In this document: positions 16,783 through 24,085 of the stretch, one piece after another
Numbering within the stretch: position 1 is the stretch's first letter
Layout of the letters: every line of letters begins with the position of its first letter
Position numbers and translations under genes: made by a program
The notes under the pieces: model-generated
The model's database searches: none
Told to the model about the DNA's origin: nothing
The model's input: only the letters and a program-made list of their open reading frames with translations
NCBI RefSeq assembly: GCF_000003815.2
Contig: NC_049979.1
Coordinates: 29,620,832 to 29,644,916, forward strand
From: Branchiostoma floridae
Lineage: Eukaryota; Chordata; Leptocardii; Amphioxiformes; Branchiostomatidae
DNA length: 24,085 nt
Direction of reading: 5' to 3'

Positions 16783-17255
16783 AAAAGGTTATCAGACGGG
16801 AGGTGATAATAATAAAACACCACCCGGTGCCAGCTTGGCTTCGTGATCGGCTTTAATTACTGTGAAATAGCTTGGCTTCGTGATCGGTCGTAGCGCGCCC
16901 TTAATTGTCGGGCGTCCGCCCATTCTACTGAGCAGCCCGTCTGAGTCGGGTGGGAAATTTGGTAGTTCCTTAAAGAATAGCCACCATGCGGTAAGTACCA
17001 ATTTATTAGAATGTTGTTGCAGACGTCAGTTTTACACAGCTTTCACAGAACAATCAGCAGTGAGCGCGTTTTTCTGGGATATTGAGAAAAGTGGGCGGTG
17101 AGTTCGCACACGTGGTTTGCACGCACTGATCGGTTCCAGACTGGGAAATACAAGTGTCTGGTTCAAGAGGCCTCAGCGGTTTGCAAAAATGAGGGTTTAT
17201 GGAATTAAAGAGGGTGTAGATTGAGCAGTTCAAGACAAGAATGTATTCTTTGTCC
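16783..17255 (+). repeat. Duplicated leader block, copy D (with start codon)
   Basis: The most complete copy. It starts 'aaaaggttatcagacggga', contains a second partial 'cttggcttcgtgatcgg', then 'cccgtctgagtcgggtggg', the ATG/donor at 16986-16996, and ends 'tcaagacaagaatgtattc' with 'tttgtc'. It is the nearest copy to the CCP gene's signal-peptide exon, so its upstream part is the likeliest promoter. A 'gataataataaaacacc' at about 16804 is the only TATA-like stretch. Confidence 0.8.
16986..16990 (+). CDS. CCP gene exon 1 coding part (ATG CG), copy D
   Basis: 'agccaccATGCG|gtaagt' is a strong start context fused to a consensus splice donor, leaving only five coding bases. The choice rests on phase: CG plus the first base of the next exon makes Arg, and the next exon then reads as an uninterrupted signal-peptide core. 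No in-frame ATG exists in the 18205 exon itself. Confidence 0.55.
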
Positions 17256-19751
17256 GGGGGTGTGGCAGGGTGATATAATTTGTTATTGTGGTAGCGGGAC
17301 ATGCATATGCATGTCAACATTAGGAACTTGACTGTTTCCTTAAGTCAACTATGAAAAAAGGACAGCATGCACAATACGTGATTTAGGCTGGAAAAGTGAC
17401 AGAAAAACCATGCCCGTAAAAAAACAATTCCGTGTGCAATGACTCTCTCTGTAAAAGTGTGTTCCATAGTGCCCTTAGGGCATTGTGACAGACAACATTC
17501 TTGACTGCTAGCCTGACTAAATTGCGCTCCTAGCGGCCGGCCAGACAGATACTCCACCCCACAGGGGGTCATTATCCCCAAAGCCTACCGTGACTGTCTC
17601 CAGCTGAATACTCAATGCCTTCTCATTGCTAATAAACGCAGTAATCAGAATCCAGTAATGATGAATGGTTCGTATCCAGGCAGAAGGTATTAATACAGCA
17701 TCCGAACTGTAAACAAAGGTCCAAACAAACAGAAACAAATAAAACCTCTTCAAGCGTTTTATCTTAATAAACATAACCGAACTGATGTCGTCACCAGGCC
17801 CCGCAGTTATCATTAATCATTAGTACAACATTGATTCCAATATTATAAATAGCAGTTTTCAAGTGGATCTTGGAATTCGGATAGGAACGAATAAGCCAGA
17901 AACACAACAGCTGTTAGACTCTTGTCTCGGACTTTAAAGTAAGTCGTTGATATACTTGGGATTTATGTTTTCAGATACCCTGATCGTATTCTGCTATCCA
18001 CAGAGAAGCGACTGTACATAGTGTACAATGAATGTCAGAGCTAGAAGCGACTGTTTATAGTATATAATGAACGCCGGAGCGAACTACTTTCCGGATGGTA
18101 CCCAGGCTAGGACGAGAGGGGGTGGGGGAGAAACCAAGAATTCAATAGACCTAGCTGAGATGTCTTCTTTCATTAAAGCTAAATGGTATTTTTCTTTGTT
18201 TTAGTGTCATCGTCGGTCTTCTGCTTTGTGTCACCATTGTACTCTGTGTGGGTGCTGTTGGCGGAAGGAGTGTCAACAGTACGTACTGGAGCTTGTTGTA
18301 TTTGAAAACGAATACAGCCCACAATGTAAAAACTTGGGAAGGTCTACTTCATGCACCCACATCGAAAACCCTCTCTTATTGCCTTCATGGTTGTTATCTG
18401 TTTCAGCAATAGCTATTCGTCTTTTTCTTATCAAAAAATCATTTCAGTCGAAAACAGTGAAAACTTATTTTACACAAGATAACGGTTGTCAAAAAGGTAT
18501 CTCATTATTTCACCAGTAAATAGAAGACTCATTCTTGGGTAGTAAAAGACAATTCTCTTACTAGCGAATTAATGAGATAGAGCCCTTCTAACTCACGTTT
18601 TTTCACTAGAAAACAGACTTAACCATCCTCTTAAAATTGAATTTAAAACATAGCACCACTCTAAATCATTTGTTGCTAGAGGACAATTCTCTTACCGGCA
18701 AATCGGCCAGCTAGTGACCCTTTGCAAGTATGCCATGTTATACATGTATAATATAACATTCCGTGTACTATTAAGCGCACATCTAAAATTTGTAGGTACG
18801 TAATTTTAAGAACCACTGATTGATTACAAAGTTGTAAGTAATAAATGAGACAAAATACATCACTCTAACTTGCAGGGAGGTGTAAGGCTAAATCGTTTAG
18901 AGACACCACATCGTCATGCGACCAGGAACCAAACAGCAACGGGTACCCCCACGGAACTGTCTGCATCTTCAGTTGTAGACTGGGATGTGTGAAGGACAGA
19001 GGCGCAACGCGGAGGGTATGCAAGGTCGTGAAGCGGTCAAAATGGTGGACTGGAGGACGGGGTCTGACATGTTTGTGTGAGTGACTAACTTTATTTTCTA
19101 TCTCCCTCCAGAATAGTAGAAATTTAGGAAGCAACTAATGTCTATTAGTAAGTGTTTTTATCCACTGATATGCAAAATGTTTGCGTGTCTAACTTATAAT
19201 ATTATGATTCATGCATGGCCGGCCACGTGTCGAAATCACAAGAACTGAGTTTTGACGCTGTATTAGCACGTGTACTGCCAAGCATCATATATACACCAAA
19301 ATCAGTTACACAAGCAACTGGAAATGATGAATCTATGTTTGACCAGTTTACAAACTAACAGAAATAATGTCTTTGATGTTAGAAATGTTTCTAACACGTA
19401 TGAATACTGTAGAAAATATCGGCTTAGAACATCACACGGATGTTCTAAATACTTCTAAACAGTTACTTATCACAGTTAGATTGTGACAAAGATTTTCAAA
19501 ATGTTAGAACATAAGGCAAGAGGTACCCTCTTTGTAATGTGGAATCTTTCTTTCTTATATGTTTACTTCAGGTAAACCCTGTGCACACGCCCCGGCTACC
19601 GTACCGAACACGAGTGGTCCGACCTGCGCGTCTCCCTACAGCGCCGGTACCACCTGTACCTATCAATGTCTCCCCGGGTACGCTAAGGCTGGCGGAGATG
19701 AAAACAAGATATGTGTGAATGGGGGATGGACGGGAGAAGACCTTGTTTGTG
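16986..19751 (+). CDS. Secreted sushi/CCP-domain protein, 5' part of gene
   Basis: Inferred exons are 16986-16990, 18205-18278, 18876-19076 and 19572-19751; they give 153 residues plus one base, continuing past the last donor. All junctions are GT-AG. Phases agree throughout: 2, then 1, 1 and 1, and phase-1 flanks are the rule for CCP exons. Met-Arg plus 'VIVGLLLCVTIVLCVGAVGG' forms a signal peptide. Residues 28-94 and 95-153 are two CCP modules, each with the canonical Cys...YxC/FxC...Cys...W...Cys order plus extra cysteines, giving the six-cysteine pattern seen in selectin-type CCPs. Such proteins act outside the cell in adhesion or complement-like recognition; this one's ligand is unknown. 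No 3' exon is visible, so the gene may continue in the N gap or beyond the window. Confidence 0.7.
17256..18204. other. Intron of the CCP gene, nothing recognised
   Basis: No further exon, RNA gene or transposon end is evident. 'agcgactgt(a/t)(c/t)atagt.ta.aatgaa' occurs twice (18007 and 18047) as a short direct repeat. Confidence 0.45.
18205..18278 (+). CDS. CCP gene exon 2: signal-peptide core
   Basis: The acceptor 'tttctttgttttag|t' has a fine pyrimidine tract. In phase 2 it reads 'VIVGLLLCVTIVLCVGAVGG' followed by 'RSVN', a hydrophobic core ending in small residues suited to signal peptidase. The donor is 'aac a|gtacgt', phase 1, which fits both CCP exons downstream. Confidence 0.7.
18279..18875. 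other. Intron of the CCP gene
   Basis: Contains two related stretches with 'gacaattctcttac(t/c)(a/g)gc' (18549 and 18682). No exon is evident. Confidence 0.45.
18876..19076 (+). CDS. CCP gene exon 3: first sushi/CCP module
   Basis: The acceptor is 'aacttgcag|gg' and the donor 'ttt gt|gtgagt' (the codon split leaves one base); phases are 1 and 1, length 201 nt. The translation runs 'RCKAKSF', 'SSCDQEPNSNGYPHGTVCIF', 'SCRLGCVKDRG', 'RRVCK' and 'KWWTGGRGLTC'. The cysteines at residues 29, 41, 56, 60, 75 and 92, together with the GTVCIFSC and W..G....C blocks, match the CCP fold with an extra disulfide. Cys64 is an additional unpaired-looking cysteine, and Cys94 is formed across the next junction. 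Confidence 0.75.
19077..19571. other. Intron of the CCP gene
   Basis: About 495 bases with no recognised feature. Confidence 0.45.
19572..19751 (+). CDS. CCP gene exon 4: second sushi/CCP module
   Basis: The acceptor is 'ttacttcag|gt' and the donor 'tgt g|gtgagt'; phases are 1 and 1, and the length of 180 nt is typical of a CCP exon. The translation contains 'KPCAHAPATVPNTSGPTCAS', 'AGTTCTYQCLPGYAKAGG', 'KICVNGGWTGEDLVC'. The framework residues are C97, C126 (in YQC), G129/Y130, C141, W146 and C153; C112 and C122 form the extra pair. N106 is a sequon. Confidence 0.9.
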
Positions 19752-19778
19752 GTGAGTACGACAAACATTTAGTTTTCA

Positions 19779-20293
19779 TTAAGGCCACAGCATTAGTACA
19801 TTTATGGATGACATCGTATGCAGAGTGCAAAAATGTGATGAGATAGCGCGAAAAAAACAAGACGGATAAAAAGTAACAAAATGCATGGAAGAATGTTTAA
19901 ACTAGACACGTTAAACGTTGTGATAGGATTTGAGGTGACAAAACGTGGCATCACAACTAACAAGGTATTCATTCCTGTATTAAAGTGAACTAGTGTAGTA
20001 AAAATGATACTAGTGTGGTACACTGGTATCACTTGCCAAGTTGACATTTACATGACTTTCATATTTGTTGTACTTTTACAACTAGTCCAACAGTTCAACT
20101 ATAGTCATGGCTACCTCCCTAGTGTCACTTCTACAAGTATGATTATTAGACTACAACACAACAAGTTTGCCCATTTTGGTCTATCTGACCATATCCGAAC
20201 AGAAAAAGATCTTGTTTTTTTTTGTCTGAAATCAGGCGAAAATTAATGAGCGCGCTGATGGCATGCTTAAAATATACTTGCTGTGGCCTAATT
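19779..20293 (+). mobile_element. MITE 1, GGCCACAGC-terminated, 0.5 kb
   Basis: The ends 'ttaaggccacagca' and 'tgctgtggcctaa' are inverted repeats, with 'ttatggatgacatc' just inside the left end. The whole unit recurs in reverse orientation at 22255-22771, sharing 'tgagatagcgc', 'gtggcatcacaactaacaag' and 'ccctagtgtcact'. No transposase is seen. It lies 28 bases after the CCP exon donor. Confidence 0.8.
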
Positions 20294-20953
20294 CCATAAA
20301 ATAGCTTACCTTGAAAAAAGGTAAAGTCACTGTGTGCATCTTGTTTCAATATAGATTTAATGGGAATTATTGCAGTGGAACTGATATGCCGACTCNNNNN
20401 NNNNNNNNNNNNNNNNNNNNNNNNNNNNNNNNNNNNNNNNNNNNNNNNNACAGTCCTTCCTGTGTCCAACCCTGTTTATCAGGTCCAGGTTTAAGGTGAG
20501 TGAGTGTGAGATCTGTGGGTACAGGGCATCACTGAATGCCCACAGATCATCTGATTTATTCTGAAGAAACTGTTATCCTGGCACAAAAACAAACAGTTTC
20601 ATTGTGCCTGCCCTGCCTGGTGCTGCTCATAGGCCATATTGGAAATTTGTAACCACTGGACGCTGATTGGCTTGTGCCTAATGACAAAAGCTTATTGAAC
20701 TTTATAAGCAGGATTGGTCAATATTGTGTAAATGGGAATGCAGTTAAGCAGAGTGTGGATTCGACTCTGCATATGAGAATGCTGGGCGATACTGGTGGGA
20801 TTTGACAGACTGGAGTTGACGGAGGTGTGACGAAATTGAAATGACTTAGGATATTACCCATTCTTATCATATAGCCAGGCACCCGGGACCAATCAGAAGA
20901 CCCCGTTCCATGTTAGTTATGATGCCATAACACATAGATTCCCGCCAGCCCGT
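20294..20953. other. Non-coding stretch around the sequence gap
   Basis: No exon could be confirmed. A short cysteine-containing frame just after the gap ('SPSCVQPCLSGPGL') ends at once and has no splice support. The sequences 'gaccaatcagaag' (20888) and 'gaccaatcagaat' (21023) flank the hairpin below. Confidence 0.4.
20396..20449. other. Assembly gap (54 N)
   Basis: Undetermined bases; the true length is unknown. A following exon of the CCP gene could be affected. Confidence 0.99.
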
Positions 20954-20955
20954 TG

Positions 20956-21011
20956 TGTATCGCTCCTTCTGATCGGTCAGAATTTGGATCGACACCAGAA
21001 GGAGCGATACA
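20956..21011. repeat. Short hairpin with 16-bp arms
   Basis: 'tgtatcgctccttctg' at 20956-20971 is the exact reverse complement of 20996-21011. The loop is 24 bases. It is probably the end structure of a small foldback element. Confidence 0.85.
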
Positions 21012-21336
21012 TACAGGACTCTGACCAATCAGAATGAGAGATTGAGAGATACATGAACAGCACATAGCAAGGAGGAAAGATCAGACCCCGGAGGGAGGAA
21101 TGATCATGAATACAGTACAGTAAAAATTTGAAAAGGTTTGACATGCCAAGACGGCAATGTTTCGAATATTTTCTGTGGAAATTTTGGATTCAAAATGTAA
21201 TATGTAATCTCCCTATGTACCAGAAAACAAATATGAAATTTTAGAAATTCTACAAAGGAATTCACACATATAGTACCAAGGGATCTATACGTCATACAGG
21301 AGTTTGCAAGTTTGTGTAGGCTCTATGATAATAACG

Positions 21337-21506
21337 TTAATGACCCGCCTGTTCCTCGGTGCATATGATGTGATGACGCCTGGTCCTTTGCTAATACCAC
21401 ATCATAAAACCATCTCGTTCACTTTGCTCACTCGGTGGTTTCATTCGATGGTCACAGCAAAGGACTAGGTGTTATTACACCATATACACCTCAGGGGGGT
21501 CATTAA
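21337..21506. mobile_element. 170-bp inverted-repeat MITE bounded by TTAA
   Basis: 'ttaatgaccc' at the left and 'gggtcattaa' at the right begin arms of about 50 bases that pair with mismatches and end 'gtcctttgct'/'agcaaaggac'. TTAA at both ends suggests piggyBac-type insertion; this is inference. Confidence 0.7.
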
Positions 21507-21684
21507 CCCTTAATTATTACCAGCCTATACATAGAACATAATATTATGGTAGTGAGAAAAACAGGATTAAGGAGAAAGGTTGTCTGGGCATCAACTGGCA
21601 AAACCAAATTGGTGCGGGAGATCATAGCAGTCACATTGTAATGGCAATATACGAATGTCATGTGCTGTTCACTAAAACATGTAA

Positions 21685-22056
21685 GGCCACATTGATTTGA
21701 TTATATGGATGACATTCTCTGGGAACCCCAAAACAGATGCCAGTGTGGGAATAAAAAAGTTTGATACAAAAACTTGCCCTCATTATGAAACCTATGTGGT
21801 CCGAGGAAGGACCACACAGAATATAAATATACTAAACAATAGATTCTTCATTTTTGTTCTTTCACATCTTCTTTGACCTTGGAATATTCTATGACGTTTT
21901 CCAATATTCATTTTTGTAATCCACGGCATATGTCTGGTTATTTTGAAGCTGCTTTGTATTATCTACAGTGCAGTTGAAAACTTTTTTTAATTTTTGGAAA
22001 TGGCCGAAAATTGATGCACGTACGGATGTCATCCATATAATCAAATGAACATGGCC
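21685..22056. mobile_element. MITE 3, 31-bp terminal inverted repeats
   Basis: The left end 'ggccacattgatttgattat' followed by 'atggatgacat' and the right end 'atgtcatccatataatcaaa' followed by 'tgaacatggcc' are near-perfect inverse copies. GGCCACA plus TATGGATGACAT relate it to MITEs 1 and 2. The interior (372 bp overall) is non-coding. Confidence 0.85.
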
Positions 22057-22254
22057 TAGTGTCAAGCATTAGGATGGAGCAATAGCTTTTCAAAACCTGC
22101 AAAAAACATTTCAAACATACACACAGGTGGAAAGACAGAAGGGAAGAGGAAAGACAAAAGTTTGTGTAAGTAACAAATCTGATATCAAGCTATTTGATGG
22201 CAAATTCTATGGGCAGAATATTGCTTCATACATACTGCAAAATCAGTGGAGCCC

Positions 22255-22771
22255 ATTAAGCCACAGCAAGTAAATCTTATGGATGACATCAGCGCGCGTA
22301 TTAATTTTCGGGGATGGTCAGATAGACCAAAATAGGCAAACATGTTGTGTTGTAGCCTAATAATCATACAAGTGACACTAGGGAGGTAGCCATGACTATA
22401 GTTGGAGAAGTGAAACTTGTTGGATAGTTGTAGAAGTGCCAGTTCAGTTCAGTTCATCCTCATATGAGGTGCCATTAGAAGTGCTACCAATATGGAAGCC
22501 ATGAATGTAGTTGCTAGCTTGGTAAGTGATACCAGTGTACCACACTAGTATCACTTTTACTACACTAGCACTTCTTTAATACAGCAATGAATGCCTTGTT
22601 AGTTGTGATGCCACATTTTGTCACTTCAAATCTTGTTACGACGTTTATGGTGTCTATTTTGAAAATTTAGCCATCTTGTTTTTTTTCCCATCTTGTTTTT
22701 TTTTGCGCTATCTCATTATTTTTGAGCTATGCGTAGGATGTCATCCATAAAATTTACTTGCTGTGGCCTTA
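22255..22771 (-). mobile_element. MITE 2, inverted copy of MITE 1
   Basis: Its reverse complement follows MITE 1 from 'aaggccacagcaagtaaa' through 'ttatggatgacatcc', 'tgagatagcgc' and 'ccacactagtatcac' to the far end. It differs by many substitutions and by an insertion around 22440-22475 ('agttcagttcagttcatcct'). Confidence 0.8.
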
Positions 22772-22777
22772 TGCAAA

Positions 22778-22850
22778 ATACAAGGGGCATTCAAAAAGTA
22801 TTTGAGACCGTTGGTTTTATAACAGGCTCATTTCGTCATGGAATGAGATG
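22778..22850 (+). mobile_element. Mariner-like 5' terminus remnant
   Basis: 'atacaaggggcattcaaaaa' followed by 'gtatttgagacc' resembles mariner-family terminal repeats. The sequence beyond is non-coding, so only an end or a decayed copy remains. Confidence 0.45.
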
Positions 22851-23548
22851 ATATTTGGCATCAAGGTAAAAGCATTTATCCTCTAACTTGTGATAGAAAT
22901 ATCTTAATCTGTTGTTCAGGTTTTTATGAGTGACTGACTTAATATAACAGCAAACTGCTATTGGCGAAGTTCATATGTCACAAAATGTATTCTAAAGGGC
23001 ACCCGTCCCATTCCTTTTCAATGCGGAAAAATTATTGAAATTACTGTCACAATTTTAGATAGAAAAATCATGTTTTGTCTGGTGTCTTATTTCCTGTGCA
23101 AGTCAGTAACTCATATGAATGGAAAGTGAAAGTTTGTACAATAGAACAGCGCACAAAAATGTGACTACATTTCCATGGAAGGTACTGCAAGTTATCTTAT
23201 TTTCCCTGGGTCATTTTGATTTAAGCTCAATTGCTTGGGGAATGGAGGAAAAATGGAATATTTTTTGTGTGCAAATTATGTACATGTATTCAGGATCGGG
23301 AGAAGGGGTGCATACTTTATTTGTTTTTTTGCATTCCATATTTCAGGCCTGCAAATATGTCTTCCAATTGCCAAAAATAGCGGTATGTACTTTAATCGAG
23401 AAAATACAATTGGAAATCAACGGTATAGAGCATCTGATGAAACATTTTTGCTATGAATCGCCAAGATACTGTCTTACACTGCCCATCCATTCCAGACACC
23501 ACACCATGTTCTACAAAAAGCACAAGTGTATACAGCATATGAACTCAC
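22851..23548. other. Non-coding stretch before the minus-strand exon
   Basis: No splice-supported exon. A 217-codon + strand frame (23119-23772) spans this region and the exon below, but it has no domain and its GC-rich end is better explained by the minus-strand exon. Confidence 0.45.
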
Positions 23549-23739
23549 CGAGTCGTACAGCTTGCGCTGACGCGGCCATGTCCCAGTGGGCGGGGGGCCC
23601 GGTTCACCCCCCGCCTGTTCCTCCAGCATGCTGCGTGGCCCCCGTATGTGGGAGTACTTGGTCTCTACTATCTCTTCTCCACCCTTCCTGTCTCTTTGTC
23701 TCTCCATCTCTTCTGTTAGTCTGTTGCTATCCACAGGGC
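23549..23739 (-). CDS. Internal exon of an unrecognised gene
   Basis: On the minus strand the acceptor 'ttatattctag|gc' and donor 'gactcg|gtgagt' bound 191 bases, phase 1 to phase 0. The exon is clearly richer in GC than its flanks. The encoded text is charged, 'NRLTEEMERQRDRKGGEEIV', 'ETKYSHIRGPRSMLEEQAGG' and 'EPGPPPTGTWPRQRKLYDS', as in a linker or coiled region of a cytoplasmic scaffold protein. I cannot name the family. The gene's other exons must lie outside the window or be unrecognised. It is convergent with the CCP gene. Confidence 0.55.
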
Positions 23740-24085
23740 CTAGAATATAAAATGTTAAAGGTATCTACGTAATAGTTACAACATTTCAGGCTCCTCTATG
23801 GCAAAATAGGGTTGCTCCACTCACAAGGAGGTTCCTTTTAACACCTGAGGCAAAGCAAACATTTTTGAACCTGAGGATTTCTGATCATGAACTGTTTGAT
23901 AGTTTGTTACATGTATTTTCTATGGATTAGAAACTGTTTTTGTTAAGTTAGCCCATGTTATTTTCAGAACTGTTTACCGTATAGACTTCATATTATTTTG
24001 TTTAGTTTGATGACCCCGGCGTCCTGTTTTCTGGTCTGTTAACCTATTTTCTGAGCTGTTTTTTGTAGAGAGATTACTGCTTGAT
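23740..24085. other. Right edge, no further feature seen
   Basis: AT-rich sequence with no exon signal on either strand. It includes the acceptor-side intron of the minus-strand exon. 'gttttctgg.ctgtta' and 'ttttctgagctgtt' give a weak short repeat at about 24027-24061. Confidence 0.45.

Noticed and set aside
18182-18338. Unspliced start at the ATG near 18193 reading into the signal exon
   Set aside because: That ATG is in a different frame from the signal peptide and leaves the wrong phase for the CCP exons.
23119-23772. 217-codon + strand open frame, the longest in the window
   Set aside because: No domain, an odd composition that changes abruptly where the minus-strand exon begins, and no splice or promoter context.

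Overview
The window looks like nuclear DNA from an invertebrate chordate, most likely a lancelet (Branchiostoma). The support is indirect. Genes have short exons with GT-AG introns, and several repeat families resemble ones I associate with amphioxus: a CR1-like LINE, a tRNA-derived SINE, and MITEs rich in 'cgcggtggtttt'. The species call is inference from recall.

Region by region: 1-2001 is repeat-bearing upstream DNA. It contains a near-perfect 187-bp hairpin and, just before the first start codon, a perfect AGGTCA-n-TGACCT palindrome. From 2002 to 11656 lies a complete seven-exon gene on the + strand. It encodes a 521-residue lysosomal arylsulfatase A-type enzyme, and every active-site residue of human ARSA is present at a constant +16 offset. 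Intron 1 (5.2 kb) is filled with old repeats, including a minus-strand LINE end, a diverged tandem array and a GA microsatellite. Introns 2 and 5 each begin with a minisatellite whose unit starts inside the preceding exon and runs across the 5' splice site, so the donor and adjacent coding sequence are copied repeatedly downstream. A MITE begins two bases after the ARSA stop codon, and a LINE 3' end follows it.

From 13.4 to 17.3 kb, a block of about 0.5 kb has been copied at least four times. In two copies it carries a Kozak-like start codon followed directly by a splice donor ('ATG CG|GT'). This tiny exon joins in phase to a signal-peptide exon (18205-18278) and then to two sushi/CCP exons (18876-19076 and 19572-19751). 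Together they form the 5' part of a previously unnamed secreted CCP-domain gene. No further exon could be found before the window ends, and 54 undetermined bases lie at 20396-20449.

From 19.8 to 22.8 kb there is a nest of inverted-repeat transposons, two of them in opposite orientation. Near the right edge a GC-rich exon of an unrecognised gene can be read on the minus strand (23549-23739).

The two main genes are not obviously linked in function: one is a lysosomal sulfatase, the other a secreted CCP protein. The most unusual features are the two splice-site-copying arrays in one gene and the multiplied start-codon exon of the CCP gene.
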